Positions 26,252 to 35,036 of a stretch of 64,000 nt of DNA are shown here, in pieces; the first letter of the stretch is position 1; the number at the start of each line of letters is the position of its first letter. The position numbers were made by a program, and so were the translations under genes. The notes under the pieces were generated by a model. The model saw only the letters and a list, made by a program, of their open reading frames with translations. It had not been told where the DNA came from and ran no database searches. The DNA is from Bacillus sp. CHD6a (GTDB lineage: Bacteria; Bacillota; Bacilli; Bacillales; Bacillaceae_I). The stretch spans positions 372,001 to 436,000 of the forward strand of contig NZ_LBMD01000001.1 in the NCBI RefSeq assembly GCF_001293645.1. Direction: 5' to 3'.

Positions 26252-26870
26252 TCCATTCTTTCATAAATTGATCTACAAATTTCTTCATGAATTCATGACG
26301 TTCCAACGCAATCTTTTTCGCTTCTTCTGTTTGAAGTGTATCTTTTAATAGAAATAACTTTTCATAGAAGTGATTAATGGCTGTGGACTTTTCGCCTCTG
26401 TACTGCTCATAAGTCATCGATGTTCTGGCCTCTATTTGAGGGTCGTACATCGCTCGTCCTTTTGCTCCAGAGTACATAAATGTCCTGGCAGCCCCAATGG
26501 CACCTAGTGCATCTAGCCTGTCAGCATCCTGAACCACTTTCCCCTCCAGTGTGTCCAGTACTATTCCATTTCCGCCTTTGAATCCGATATTTTCTATTGT
26601 ATAAAGAATTTCATCTATATGTATTTTAGTTAGTGGCAGTTCAGACAAAAGTTCAACTATTTCATGTTTCGCCTTGTCTTTATTTTCCGTCATTTTGTCA
26701 TCAAGTACATCATGCAATAGGGCAATGATTTCTACCATCAAAAGATTTGCATTCTCTTCTTTTCCTATATGTAAGGCAAGCCTTCTGACTCTTTGGATAT
26801 GGAACCAGTCATGCCCGGTGCTGTCCTTGTTGAATAATGATTCTACGTATTCTTCTACTTTATGTATCAC
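26241..26870 (-). CDS. ypgQ: HD-domain phosphohydrolase (YpgQ-like)
   Basis: A 209-aa metal-dependent HD hydrolase. The first His is in GHDWFHIQRV, the HD pair in LLHDVLDD and the last Asp in VVQDADRLDALGAIG. GAARTFMYSG is a family segment of YedJ/YpgQ-type proteins, for which nucleotide pyrophosphohydrolase activity has been reported in B. subtilis. Start is GTG with GGGAG 9 bases upstream. It is the first gene of a ypgQ, ABC-F, ypgR run on the minus strand. Confidence 0.9.
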   Translation of the reverse strand: MIHKVEEYVESLFNKDSTGHDWFHIQRVRRLALHIGKEENANLLMVEIIALLHDVLDDKMTENKDKAKHEIVELLSELPLTKIHIDEILYTIENIGFKGGNGIVLDTLEGKVVQDADRLDALGAIGAARTFMYSGAKGRAMYDPQIEARTSMTYEQYRGEKSTAINHFYEKLFLLKDTLQTEEAKKIALERHEFMKKFVDQFMKEWNEI

Positions 26871-27027
26871 TTTATGTAACTCCCTTTTTCATATGATTCA
26901 GTTCCATTTTAACATGTAAAAGTCAATATCTATACCATTTCGCAATGTAAGTCATTTCATAAGTGTAACATATGGCGATTCTCTTTCATAAAATGGGCTG
27001 AGTCAGCTTAATACTTTTGGTAATTTG

Positions 27028-27170
27028 TTTAACACCGCTGTAGATTTCCGCAAATGGCTTCGCTTTCCGCGGGGCGACCTTGAGCCTCCTCACTTCGTTG
27101 CGGGGTCTCAACATTGTCGCTGCTCCCCCGCTGGAGTCTTCGCCTTTTGCTCCAATCTGCAGCTAGAAAT
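27028..27170 (+). repeat. Dispersed palindromic repeat, full copy
   Basis: Bounded by GCTGTAGATT and AATCTGCAGC, which pair with one G-U pair; both ends differ from the common GCTGTTGATT/AATCAACAGC in a coordinated way. Interior CGCAAATGGCTTCGCTTTCC and GAGTCTTCGCCTTTTGCTCC. Confidence 0.88.
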
Positions 27171-27251
27171 TTATGAGAGCTAGATGTTAATGCTTCATCA
27201 ATTAATTCTGTTAAATTGCTTTTTTCTAAGCCTCTCCGTGAATGAGGTTAC

Positions 27252-27376
27252 ATTGTTGATTGGAGTGGGAGGCGCCAAGGCGCCCGCGGTAGGAAGGGAC
27301 ATATAAGAAGCTGGAATAAAGTGAGGCTTACGGACCGCCCGCAGGCAAGCGAAGCGCATGGAACGGAAATCCACTG
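27252..27376 (-). repeat. Dispersed palindromic repeat, inverted copy
   Basis: It starts TTGTTGATTGGAGTGGGAGG and ends GGCAAGCGAAGCGCATGGAA then CGGAAATCCACTGT. Read on the minus strand it has the usual order. With the copy at 27.03 kb it makes a head-to-head pair separated by about 80 bp. Confidence 0.82.
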
Positions 27377-27408
27377 TATTACAAACTTGCTTATCATCAC
27401 AACAAAAA

Positions 27409-27452
27409 AGCTAATGGCTACGTCTTGGGTTAGCGGACGTTGAACATTAGCT
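27409..27452 (+). promoter_or_regulatory. Structured leader before the 83-aa gene
   Basis: AGCTAATG and CATTAGCT form a perfect 8-bp outer stem, and ACGTC and GACGT form a 5-bp inner stem. The structure ends 2 bases before GAAAGGA, the ribosome binding region of the gene at 27468. It matches no riboswitch class I know. Confidence 0.55.
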
Positions 27453-27467
27453 AGAAAGGAAAAAAGA

Positions 27468-27719
27468 ATGAATTATTCTTGGAATATAAACCGTTCTCAA
27501 ATTGGAACTGCCTGGTTTGGCACTCATATCGTCCTAATCAGATGCAATTATAGGACAAATGAAGTGTTAGCTGTATTTAAGAGTGACCACGCTCCATTTG
27601 AACCTTCAGCTAATAGCTGCGCCGAAACGTTATCTAGATATATTAGTATAGGTTACACCTTATTAGGTGCTTATGCTCTTGGTGATAAGGAGGTTCAATA
27701 TGTCCTTCAGTTTCGTTAA
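27468..27719 (+). CDS. Small protein of unknown function
   Basis: An 83-aa protein that I do not recognise (begins MNYSWNINRSQIGTAWFGTH). It is soluble, with two Cys and a moderately hydrophobic C-terminal third (YISIGYTLLGAYALG). AAGGAAAAAAG lies before the ATG. It is preceded by a structured leader and by the repeat pair, and it converges on the degV gene with 2 bp between stop codons. No terminator fits between them, so the two transcripts must overlap at their 3' ends. Confidence 0.65.
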   Translation: MNYSWNINRSQIGTAWFGTHIVLIRCNYRTNEVLAVFKSDHAPFEPSANSCAETLSRYISIGYTLLGAYALGDKEVQYVLQFR

Positions 27720-27721
27720 TT

Positions 27722-28564
27722 TTATTCATTATACCAGGAAATACCGATTGTATTTACTCCAGCATGAACTGCAATTGCTGTAGAAAGCGGAAAGCGATTA
27801 ATTGGTATATCAGGATATTTTCCCCTTAGGTTGTCCACTAGGGCGTCCGCTTCCTCTACGTTAGTGCCATGAAGGACAAATAGTTCTTTGATCGTTGAAT
27901 TTGCTTGAGCCACTTCTAAAAAATCCACTATTTTTAATAGCGCTTTCTTATGTGTGCGGACTTTTTCTGCAACATCCAATGTACCATCTTTAATTTGTAT
28001 GATCGGCTTTATTTGAAGCAGACTGCCTAATAGCTTTTGTACACCTGACATCCTTCCGCTTCGATGCAATTGTTCTAAACTACCTATCAAAACATATATA
28101 TCACATTTTGTGGATAAATCGTTTAGTATTTCTATAATATTCTCATATGACTTCCCTGCTTCTTGGGCTTCTATTCCTCTTTTCACCATTGCAGATAAGG
28201 GAAATGAGATGACTTTGGAATCTATTGTGTGAACGGGAATATCTACAAGTTCCCCTGCCTGCGTACTAGATGACACAGTCCCGCTTAAATGACTAGATAA
28301 ATGTACGGATATAATCCGGTCATATGATTCTGCCAATTTATTGTACAACTCAACAAATGCACCTACAGAAGGTTGTGATGTTTTGGGTGGGGTGTTACTT
28401 GCCTCTAGTTTTGTATAAAAATCCTCTAAAGATAGTGTCACACCATCAAGAAATTCCTCTTCTTCAAAATAGACCACCATCGGAATGCTGTAAACATCAG
28501 GATGATTTGACAACATCTCGTCCAAATAAGCTGTGCTATCTGTTACCCAAGCTATTTTTTCCAT
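27722..28564 (-). CDS. DegV family fatty-acid-binding protein (second copy)
   Basis: A 280-aa DegV/FakB-type protein with KIAWVTDSTAYLDE at the N-terminus, TSQPSVGAFVELYNKL, HLSSHLSGTVSS and SGRMSGVQKLLGSLLQIKPII. GAAGGGGG precedes the ATG. It is a diverged paralogue of the DegV at 13661-14503. Several FakB paralogues with different acyl-chain preferences are common in Firmicutes; the specificity here cannot be read. Confidence 0.92.
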   Translation of the reverse strand: MEKIAWVTDSTAYLDEMLSNHPDVYSIPMVVYFEEEEFLDGVTLSLEDFYTKLEASNTPPKTSQPSVGAFVELYNKLAESYDRIISVHLSSHLSGTVSSSTQAGELVDIPVHTIDSKVISFPLSAMVKRGIEAQEAGKSYENIIEILNDLSTKCDIYVLIGSLEQLHRSGRMSGVQKLLGSLLQIKPIIQIKDGTLDVAEKVRTHKKALLKIVDFLEVAQANSTIKELFVLHGTNVEEADALVDNLRGKYPDIPINRFPLSTAIAVHAGVNTIGISWYNE

Positions 28565-28689
28565 AGTAAATCCCCCTTCTCTCTATCTTTTATCTTATTT
28601 TATTCTACTATTCTGATAATAATACTTACAACCATAGATTGTATCCAAAATGAAAATTTGAATAGTGATATTATTATTTATTCGATAAT

Positions 28690-28730
28690 AAAACAAAAAA
28701 ACCCTTCTCTGTTTTTAGAAAAGGGATTGC
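28690..28730 (-). terminator. Terminator of the glutathione peroxidase gene
   Basis: On the minus strand CCCTTTTCT pairs with AGAGAAGGG (one mismatch) and is followed by a T run. Confidence 0.75.
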
Positions 28731-28794
28731 TTTTATAATAGTATTAAAAGTGAAAATTTATTCTTTAGCCTTTACTTAGATAGAAGTGAATTTA

Positions 28795-29274
28795 TTATAG
28801 TAGTTTTTCGATATCATTTTTCATTTTTGAAGGAGATGTTGCCGAAGCAAATCGCTCCACTACGTTTCCGTCTCTGTCTACAAGGAATTTGGTGAAATTC
28901 CATTTTACTGCTTTTGATCCCAATAATCCTTTTGCATTTTCTTTTAAATAATCAAATAGCGGGTGCGCATCGTCCCCATTTACATCTACTTTGGAAAACA
29001 TGGGGAAAGAGACACCATAATTCAACTGACAAAATTCACTAATCTCTTCTTCTTTACCAGGTTCTTGATTTCCAAATTGGTTACATGGAAAACCAAGTAC
29101 CATAAACTTTTTGTCCTTATATTCTTTGTAAAGTTCCTCTAACTCTTCAAATTGTGGCGTAAAACCACATTTGCTAGCTGTATTGACAATTAATAGGACG
29201 TAATCTTTATATTCCGAGAGCAGTACTTCATTTCCTCTTATATCTGGTGCAGTAAAATCATAGATTGTTGCCAA
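28795..29274 (-). CDS. bsaA: Glutathione peroxidase-type thiol peroxidase
   Basis: A 159-aa Gpx-family peroxidase with Cys rather than selenocysteine in the active site: [12 protein letters not shown], then the Gln of [13 protein letters not shown] and the Trp of [13 protein letters not shown]. Firmicute members usually use thioredoxin rather than glutathione. I chose the TTG at 29274 ([12 protein letters not shown]) because TGAGGTGA lies 5 bases upstream; the longer frame adds 19 residues without homology. The gene is called bsaA or gpxA in Bacillus. Confidence 0.92.
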   Translation of the reverse strand: MATIYDFTAPDIRGNEVLLSEYKDYVLLIVNTASKCGFTPQFEELEELYKEYKDKKFMVLGFPCNQFGNQEPGKEEEISEFCQLNYGVSFPMFSKVDVNGDDAHPLFDYLKENAKGLLGSKAVKWNFTKFLVDRDGNVVERFASATSPSKMKNDIEKLL

Positions 29275-29343
29275 TGCATTCACCTCATTTTTCTTTTTAT
29301 TATGGATTATGGTGTTATCCCTGTCCATCATTTGTGTGTAAAA

Positions 29344-29436
29344 CTAGCTATTAGTCTCTACCATAAACAAAAGCTTGTCTCTTAAATCATCAATATTGTC
29401 TTCCAGGATAAATAACTTCAGCTTTAAGTTGTACAC
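29344..29436 (-). pseudogene. Possible Spo0E-like phosphatase fragment
   Basis: A GTG-started 30-codon frame ending in a TAG. Residues 10-30 (LEDNIDDLRDKLLFMVETNS) resemble the first helix of Spo0E-family phosphatases. The second helix with the SQxLD motif needed for activity is missing, and no good ribosome binding site is seen. It is either a decayed copy or chance. Confidence 0.25.
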
Positions 29437-29606
29437 TCACTACTTCCGTGTGCCTCATGATATGTATGTATGTTTCTTTCTAGCCAGACTTTTGAAAGAG
29501 AAATTCTCCAATTCTCCACCTCTTTATGTAGGTTCGAATCTTCTGACACGTTTTTAGTAAAAATAACTTAACGGTACAGCCAGGAGCCTCTGAACGCTTC
29601 AGAAGC

Positions 29607-29690
29607 TCACCATACACCATCCAGGTCTAAGTCATATAAATCCCCTTCAATGACTACCTTCAAATTATCAAAAACGGTTGAATCAAACAT
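29607..29690 (-). pseudogene. Truncated frame overlapping the fhs stop
   Basis: An ATG overlaps the fhs stop (TAATG) and opens 27 codons: [20 protein letters not shown], then LDLDGVW and a TGA. The start looks like that of a real protein coupled to fhs, but nothing downstream continues it in any frame. I read it as the remnant of a lost operon gene or a very short peptide. A hairpin (about 29586-29612) overlaps its end. The rest of the 29275-29606 gap shows no gene. Confidence 0.35.
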
Positions 29691-31381
29691 TAGAACAAGC
29701 CTACCGCTTTGCCCTTTTCATCAACATCCATCTTCAGTGCGGCAGGATCTTTTGGAAGACCCGGCATCGTCATGATGTTCCCGGTTAACGCAACGATGAA
29801 ACCTGCTCCTACAGAAGGTTTCAACTCTCTAATGGTAACCGTGAAGTTTTCTGGCCTTCCAAGCTTTTTGGCATCATCCGTTAGGGAGTATTGTGTCTTG
29901 GCCATACATACTGGCAAATGGCCCCATCCTTCTCCAACAATTTGCTGAAGTTGTTTTTGGGCAGCTGGCAACAATTCAACTCCTGATCCACCGTAAACAT
30001 TCTTTACAATTGCCTCAAGTTTTTGTTCCAGTGTGTCCTCTGATTGATAGAGTGGAGTATAGGAAGTTTCTTTTGCTTCTATTTGCTCCAGTACTGTTTT
30101 AGCCAGTTCAAGTCCTCCATTCCCACCTTGTTCCCACACTTGCGTGAGAGCCATTGGAATCTTATTTTTCTGGCACCAACTTTTCACAAACTCTATTTCA
30201 GCAGCTGTATCTGTTATGAATTCATTAAGGGCTATCACATACGGCAGACCGAACTTTTCTATTGTTTCCACATGTTTTTTCACATTTTCTATCCCTATAC
30301 TGAGCGCTTCCAGGTTCTCTTCTTTTAATTGGTCTTTTGACATGCCCCCATGCATTTTAATGGCACGTATTGTAGCAACAATGACAACTGCCTCGGGATT
30401 AAATCCAAGTGCAGGTGTCTTAATGTGTAAAAATTTCTCCGCACCAAGGTCTGCACCGAATCCTGCTTCTGTAACCACGTAATCCCCTAATTTTGCCGCC
30501 ATTTGCGTCGCTATTACACTGTTACAGCCATGGGCTATGTTGGCAAAAGGACCTCCATGAATGATGGCAGGCGTATGTTCCATAGTCTGCACAAGGTTTG
30601 GCATGCATGCGTCTTTAAGGAGTAAAGTCAAGGCACCTTCTACCTTTAAATCTTTTACCGTTACTGGTTTCTTTTCCATATCGTATCCGATGACGATACT
30701 AGCAAGTCTCTCTTTTAAGTCAGCTACATCTTTTGCCAAACAGAATACAGCCATAATTTCAGAGGCAACCGTAATATCAAAGCCATCTTCTCGGGGCACC
30801 CCTTGTGTTGGTCCTCCCATTCCGATGACTACTTTTCTTAGCGCTCGATCATTGAGGTCGAGCACCCTTTTCCAAGTGATCCTTCTTGTATCAATTTTTA
30901 AATCGTTTCCCTGATGGATGTGGTTGTCAATCATGGCTGCAAGAGCATTATTGGCTGTCGTAATGGCATGAATATCCCCTGTAAAATGGAGGTTGATATC
31001 TTCCATCGGCAACACCTGGGAATATCCTCCACCAGTTGCTCCGCCCTTCATTCCCATCGTTGGTCCTAGAGAAGGTTCACGCATAGCAATTATTGTCTTT
31101 TTTCCCAACTTGTTCATTGCTTGACCAAGCCCAACTGTAACGGTAGACTTTCCTTCTCCAGCAGGAGTAGGATTAATTGCTGTAACCAAAATTAATTTTC
31201 CATTTTGTTTATTATGTAATCGCTTTGTAATGTCCAGGGAGAGTTTTGCTTTATATTTTCCATAAAGCTCTATTTCATCTTCTTCAATATCAAGCAGCCT
31301 TGCGATGTCCATAATTTTTTTCATGGAAGCTTGTTGGGCAATTTCAATATCACTCTGCACTGCTGTCTTGGTATGCTTCAT
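29690..31381 (-). CDS. fhs: Formate--tetrahydrofolate ligase
   Basis: A 563-aa enzyme that charges tetrahydrofolate with formate using ATP, feeding 10-formyl-THF to purine and methionyl-tRNA formylation. The P-loop is [15 protein letters not shown] (about 67-81). [18 protein letters not shown] and [13 protein letters not shown] are classic family blocks. Length is normal. Two adjacent ATGs lie 4 and 7 bases after CGGGGGA; I chose the second (31381). It is monocistronic, divergent from ugtP. No THF riboswitch was recognised in the 200-bp intergenic region. Confidence 0.96.
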   Translation of the reverse strand: MKHTKTAVQSDIEIAQQASMKKIMDIARLLDIEEDEIELYGKYKAKLSLDITKRLHNKQNGKLILVTAINPTPAGEGKSTVTVGLGQAMNKLGKKTIIAMREPSLGPTMGMKGGATGGGYSQVLPMEDINLHFTGDIHAITTANNALAAMIDNHIHQGNDLKIDTRRITWKRVLDLNDRALRKVVIGMGGPTQGVPREDGFDITVASEIMAVFCLAKDVADLKERLASIVIGYDMEKKPVTVKDLKVEGALTLLLKDACMPNLVQTMEHTPAIIHGGPFANIAHGCNSVIATQMAAKLGDYVVTEAGFGADLGAEKFLHIKTPALGFNPEAVVIVATIRAIKMHGGMSKDQLKEENLEALSIGIENVKKHVETIEKFGLPYVIALNEFITDTAAEIEFVKSWCQKNKIPMALTQVWEQGGNGGLELAKTVLEQIEAKETSYTPLYQSEDTLEQKLEAIVKNVYGGSGVELLPAAQKQLQQIVGEGWGHLPVCMAKTQYSLTDDAKKLGRPENFTVTIRELKPSVGAGFIVALTGNIMTMPGLPKDPAALKMDVDEKGKAVGLF

Positions 31382-31577
31382 CATTCATTCCCCCGTTTTA
31401 ACTGATAAACTTGTATGTTTTTTGCAATGCTATTATTGTACCACTATTCCTAAAAATTATGGATTAGTTGTGCTCATCCGTACATGAAAATTTACATAAA
31501 ATTAGAAAAACTTTAATTTCCTTATAACAAAAGATTGATACTATTTTATAAAGTAGGAATTGTAGTTAGGGGGATTA

Positions 31578-32756
31578 ATGATGAGGCATAAAGGGTCGAA
31601 AATTGTTATTTTGACTGCTTCTTATGGAAACGGCCATTTGCAGGTGGCTAATTCTTTATATCAAGAGTGTGTCAAAAGAGGATACGAAAATGTAAAGATA
31701 TGCAACCTGTATGCAGAATCACATCCGTTCATTTCAGAAGTGACAGAAAAGCTTTATTCCAAAAGTTTTACATATGGAAAGCAATTTTATAAGTTGTTTT
31801 ATTACGGAACAGATTTCATTCAAAATAAAAAGATGCTTCGTTGGTATTACCAATACGGATTTAAACGACTTACTTCTCTAATTGAAACAGAAAATCCGGA
31901 CATTTTCATAAACACTTTTCCAATCAACGCTGTACCTGAATTCCGTCGTAGAACAGGAATAGTTATACCTACCTTCAATATCATCACCGACTATTGCCTG
32001 CACAGTCTTTGGCTTCATGACGATATTGATAGATATTATGTTGCGAGCAATGAATTAAAAGAAAAGATTCGTTCAAGAGGCGTAACTGATTCGAAAATTG
32101 TAGTAAGCGGTATCCCAATTCGTCCTTCTTTTTCTCAACCGTTAGACAAGGGTATTCTTTTTAACAAATACCGGATCAGTCCCAAAAAAGATTTAATCCT
32201 ACTTATCGCTGGAGCTCATGGAGTACTTAAGAATATAAAGGAAACATGTGAAACACTTTTGTTAAAAACAGATCATCAACTTGCTGTTGTGTGCGGCAAA
32301 AATCATTCTTTAAGAAACGAAATGGCACAACTCGAGAATAGGTACCGAGATAGATTACATTGTTTCGGATACATGGAGAGAATTGATGAACTGTACAGGA
32401 TAGCCAGTGTCATGGTGACTAAACCTGGGGGAATCACTCTTACTGAGGCTACGGCAACCGGTACTCCTCTTATCCTTTATATGCCTGTTCCTGGCCAAGA
32501 AAAAGAAAATGCACTCTTTTTCTCAGAAAAGGGTGCAGCGTTAACAGCGAAAAATCAGGAAGAGTTGCTTAATACCATCGATTCTTTATTAAAAAGCAAA
32601 CAGAAACAACTTTCTTTGCAATCATCCATTAGAAAAATGTACTTGCCCTCTTCTCAGGAGAAAATCATGACAGATATACTCAATGAGAGCGAGAAAATAT
32701 CACGAATGAAAAATCACTCTATTATAAAATCACAGAAAAAAAAGCTTGGGAGCTAA
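31578..32756 (+). CDS. ugtP: Processive diacylglycerol glucosyltransferase (UgtP-like)
   Basis: A 392-aa GT28-family glycosyltransferase of the MGDG synthase/UgtP type. In Bacillus UgtP adds glucose from UDP-glucose to diacylglycerol, making the lipoteichoic acid anchor and linking nutrition to cell size. The N-terminus KIVILTASYGNGHLQVANSL is the lipid-acceptor loop, and VTKPGGITLTEATATGTPLI is the UDP-sugar binding block. AGGGGGA precedes two adjacent ATGs. It is close to cspD in B. subtilis too. It is followed by a hairpin serving the convergent DUF3934 gene. Confidence 0.88.
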   Translation: MMRHKGSKIVILTASYGNGHLQVANSLYQECVKRGYENVKICNLYAESHPFISEVTEKLYSKSFTYGKQFYKLFYYGTDFIQNKKMLRWYYQYGFKRLTSLIETENPDIFINTFPINAVPEFRRRTGIVIPTFNIITDYCLHSLWLHDDIDRYYVASNELKEKIRSRGVTDSKIVVSGIPIRPSFSQPLDKGILFNKYRISPKKDLILLIAGAHGVLKNIKETCETLLLKTDHQLAVVCGKNHSLRNEMAQLENRYRDRLHCFGYMERIDELYRIASVMVTKPGGITLTEATATGTPLILYMPVPGQEKENALFFSEKGAALTAKNQEELLNTIDSLLKSKQKQLSLQSSIRKMYLPSSQEKIMTDILNESEKISRMKNHSIIKSQKKKLGS

Positions 32757-32778
32757 ATAACGCTACCAAGCTTTCCCC
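32737..32778. terminator. Terminator between ugtP and the DUF3934 gene
   Basis: AAGCTTGGGAGC and GCTACCAAGCTT pair, with a long T run on the minus-strand side (A run on the plus strand). Confidence 0.8.
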
Positions 32779-32780
32779 TA

Positions 32781-32933
32781 TTATTCAGATCCACTAGTTC
32801 CTTTTGCTTTGGCACCTTTACTCTTGTAGGGTTTGTTGCTTTTGGCTTTATTTGCTGCTTTTTGCCATCGGCTCCATCCCTTTTTACCTGTTCCGCGGCC
32901 AGTTCCTCCGCCTTTGCTCTTTCCACTACTCAT
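32781..32933 (-). CDS. DUF3934-like small basic protein
   Basis: A 50-aa protein, very basic and Gly/Lys/Ser-rich (MSSGKSKGGGTGRGTGKKGW then RWQKAANKAKSNKPYKSKG). The GGGTGRGTGKKGWxRW start matches DUF3934 as I remember it. I chose the ATG at 32933 because GGAGTGA lies 5 bases upstream; the longer frame adds 14 residues. The function is unknown; nucleic-acid binding is possible from the charge. Confidence 0.75.
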   Translation of the reverse strand: MSSGKSKGGGTGRGTGKKGWSRWQKAANKAKSNKPYKSKGAKAKGTSGSE

Positions 32934-33056
32934 TTGTTTCACTCCTATATATTTCAACCAGACTCTGTTAAACACAGCTCTAATAACTTTTTGTATTAAA
33001 CATCTAGCTTACTACATTAGAGTGATTAAGAAAAGGTTTTTTGTGTCGAAGGTGTG

Positions 33057-33746
33057 CTATTCTCCTGTTGAGACAATTTCTTCAAATGGCTGTACTACCA
33101 CAAAACCGTTACCGGCGAATTTCATTTGAATTGATTCTCCACTTCCTCTTCCAAGGAAAGTCTTCAATTGCACGTCTGTGACAAACTCGGGTTGGAGGTT
33201 ACCTGACCATGCAACCGTTGCGTTAGGATCTGTATAAACAGGCTGACCAGGATTCACCATTAAAGTGAGAGGCTCATAGTGCGAGGTAAATGCAACCATT
33301 CCACGACCTTCCAGCCTTACATTGAAAAGTCCACCTGCCATCATGCCTGCCACTCTTCTCATAAGTTTAATGTCCCAGTCTAATCCTTTTTCAAAAGCAA
33401 GCAAATCGTTGCCGTTAATATAAATGCTGTCACCTTCCAAATCAAGGATTGTAATTTTTTTACCTTGATCAGCAATATACAGCTTCCCGTTGCCTGAGGC
33501 CTTCATCAGTTGTGAACCTTCCCCGGTAAGGGCTTTTTTCATCAATTTCCCCAAACCGTGTTCTAACATACCTTCTCGTTGAAACTTGATGGAACCCTCA
33601 TAGGAAATCATAGAACCCATTTTAGCCCATATGTCTCCTTTAAGATTTACCTCAAGTATTCTTTCTGTCTCTAACTCGAATAGACCTTGCCCTTTATCCT
33701 CTTGCCTACTTTTTTGAATAAATTGCTGAATGGAGTATTTAGACAT
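33057..33746 (-). CDS. AIM24 family protein
   Basis: A 229-aa protein of the AIM24/TIGR00266 beta-sandwich family. Landmarks are FELETERILEVNLKGDIWAK, IADQGKKITILDLEGDSIYINGNDLLAFE and LMVNPGQPVYTDPNATVAWSG. It is soluble with no signal peptide. The family is common in bacteria and found in yeast mitochondria, and the bacterial role is unknown. GGGGAGA precedes the ATG. It follows the methyltransferase gene by 14 bp on the same strand, so they form a two-gene operon. Confidence 0.85.
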   Translation of the reverse strand: MSKYSIQQFIQKSRQEDKGQGLFELETERILEVNLKGDIWAKMGSMISYEGSIKFQREGMLEHGLGKLMKKALTGEGSQLMKASGNGKLYIADQGKKITILDLEGDSIYINGNDLLAFEKGLDWDIKLMRRVAGMMAGGLFNVRLEGRGMVAFTSHYEPLTLMVNPGQPVYTDPNATVAWSGNLQPEFVTDVQLKTFLGRGSGESIQMKFAGNGFVVVQPFEEIVSTGE

Positions 33747-33760
33747 AAAAAATCTCCCCT

Positions 33761-34441
33761 TTATTTTTTCTGCAACTCAAAAACCCACATGAACGTTAAT
33801 GCTTGCTTTAAAAAGCGAGGTAAATTAGCAGTATCCAACTTTTTCGCTTCTTCCTTATATACGGGCATCCCGTCCAAAAGTTCCCAACCATTTTCAAGTG
33901 CCAACCGTTCAAACTCCCATGGCATCATGGTGTTGCAGATTGCTTCTTTTCCATACAGCCTTTGGTAGCTATGTGCCCTTGGTCCGGCAGTTGGTCCCAA
34001 CAACCCCAAAAACAACTTTCCACCTGGCTTTAACACTTTTTGAAATTCTTCTAACACTTGAAGAGGATGTTCTACCCATTCAATTGAATTAATAGCCATC
34101 ACGGCGTCCATGGACTGATTCTTTAATGGCAGCTCCGTCAAACTCCCCTTTTGAAATTTGATGTTTGTATGTACCCGTTTTTTCACAGCTCTTTCTATCA
34201 TGGCTTCTGCAATATCCACTCCTATTACATGGTACCCATTCTCAGCAAGCAAGAATGAACCAAATCCATCGCCACACCCTGCATCCAAAACATGCGCTTC
34301 TTGAGTTAGCCTCTCTTTTATAAATGGAATAATAGTCTTCCTGCTACCGTTTAACCACATGTTTTCACTGTTTTCGTGCCAAAAATCTGCTCGCTCATTC
34401 CATACCTTCTCTGTTTCTTCATTCCAATTGAACTTCTTCAT
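33761..34441 (-). CDS. Class I SAM-dependent methyltransferase
   Basis: A 226-aa methyltransferase of the Methyltransf_11 type. Motif I is VLDAGCGDGFGSFLLAE, followed by VIGVDIAEAMI and MDAVMAINSIEWVEHP. Small-molecule acceptors are usual in this family, and the real substrate is unknown. GGGAGGG precedes the ATG. It is first in a two-gene operon with the AIM24 gene. Confidence 0.88.
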   Translation of the reverse strand: MKKFNWNEETEKVWNERADFWHENSENMWLNGSRKTIIPFIKERLTQEAHVLDAGCGDGFGSFLLAENGYHVIGVDIAEAMIERAVKKRVHTNIKFQKGSLTELPLKNQSMDAVMAINSIEWVEHPLQVLEEFQKVLKPGGKLFLGLLGPTAGPRAHSYQRLYGKEAICNTMMPWEFERLALENGWELLDGMPVYKEEAKKLDTANLPRFLKQALTFMWVFELQKK

Positions 34442-34531
34442 AATAATCCCTCCCTTAACTACTCCCTATAAACCGTATAAATTTATTCTACAAGGAAACG
34501 CTACAATCGTATAGAGAAAGGAGGATCTACT

Positions 34532-34756
34532 TTGAGCGAAACATTTGTAGCAGTTCAGAAGAATGGCGATGGTGATATCACAGGTTTTAAAACATCCAGC
34601 GGCAGAGTTCTCTCCTATCAAGAAGCTGTAAACGACGTAAATCAAGGCACTGTCCTTGGAGCAAATGTATTTAAAGGTAAAAACGGCGAAATGTATATAA
34701 GAGGAAACCCCGACGGGGATCCGACAAACAACTTGGATAACTTACCGTTATTCTAA
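34532..34756 (+). CDS. DUF3892-like small protein
   Basis: A 74-aa protein starting at a TTG with AAAGGAGGATC upstream. It shows the DUF3892 pattern: repeated short beta strands with DGDITGFKTSSGRVLSYQEA and GANVFKGKNGEMYIRGNPDG. No signal peptide. Function unknown. It is followed 23 bp later by a 47-aa gene, with one terminator after both. Confidence 0.78.
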   Translation: MSETFVAVQKNGDGDITGFKTSSGRVLSYQEAVNDVNQGTVLGANVFKGKNGEMYIRGNPDGDPTNNLDNLPLF

Positions 34757-34779
34757 ACGAACAGAAGGAGCCAACAATC

Positions 34780-34923
34780 ATGACGAAAAAGTATAACAAA
34801 GGCGGAAGCCAAAATCAGAACAGCCCTACAAGCAGCTTCACAGCAGGGAGCGAAAAAGTTGCCGGGGATAATAGCAAGGGAAATAAGCGAAATAAAGATC
34901 AAAAAGATAAAACGGAACTATAA
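34780..34923 (+). CDS. Small hydrophilic protein (SASP-like composition)
   Basis: A 47-aa frame too short for usual gene calls: MTKKYNKGGSQNQNSPTSSF then TAGSEKVAGDNSKGNKRNKD and a charged end. GAAGGAG lies 8 bases upstream of the ATG. It is fully hydrophilic and rich in Asn, Lys, Gly and Ser, as minor SASPs and other disordered spore proteins are. I do not recognise a family. Co-transcribed with the DUF3892 gene. Confidence 0.65.
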   Translation: MTKKYNKGGSQNQNSPTSSFTAGSEKVAGDNSKGNKRNKDQKDKTEL

Positions 34924-34925
34924 TT

Positions 34926-34959
34926 CTTGCGAGCTGTCATTTAGGCAGCTCTCTTATTT
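34926..34959 (+). terminator. Terminator
   Basis: GAGCTG and CAGCTC flank a 9-base loop, followed by TCTTATTTTTTT. Confidence 0.85.
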
Positions 34960-35036
34960 TTTTCTCCATACGCCCAGAAAATCCTATATAATTTCAATAA
35001 GTGCTATTCTATTGAAACTGTAAAGGAGCTTGCCTC

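Noticed and set aside
28610-28630. Fur/PerR-like TGATAATAATACTTA
   Set aside because: Only the left half matches and it is not at a promoter.
29495-29545. tRNA-like GGTTCGAATC near 29510-29520
   Set aside because: The T-stem does not pair and no acceptor, D or anticodon arms can be drawn.
31385-31577. THF riboswitch upstream of fhs
   Set aside because: No conserved THF-riboswitch core or pseudoknot could be drawn in the leader.
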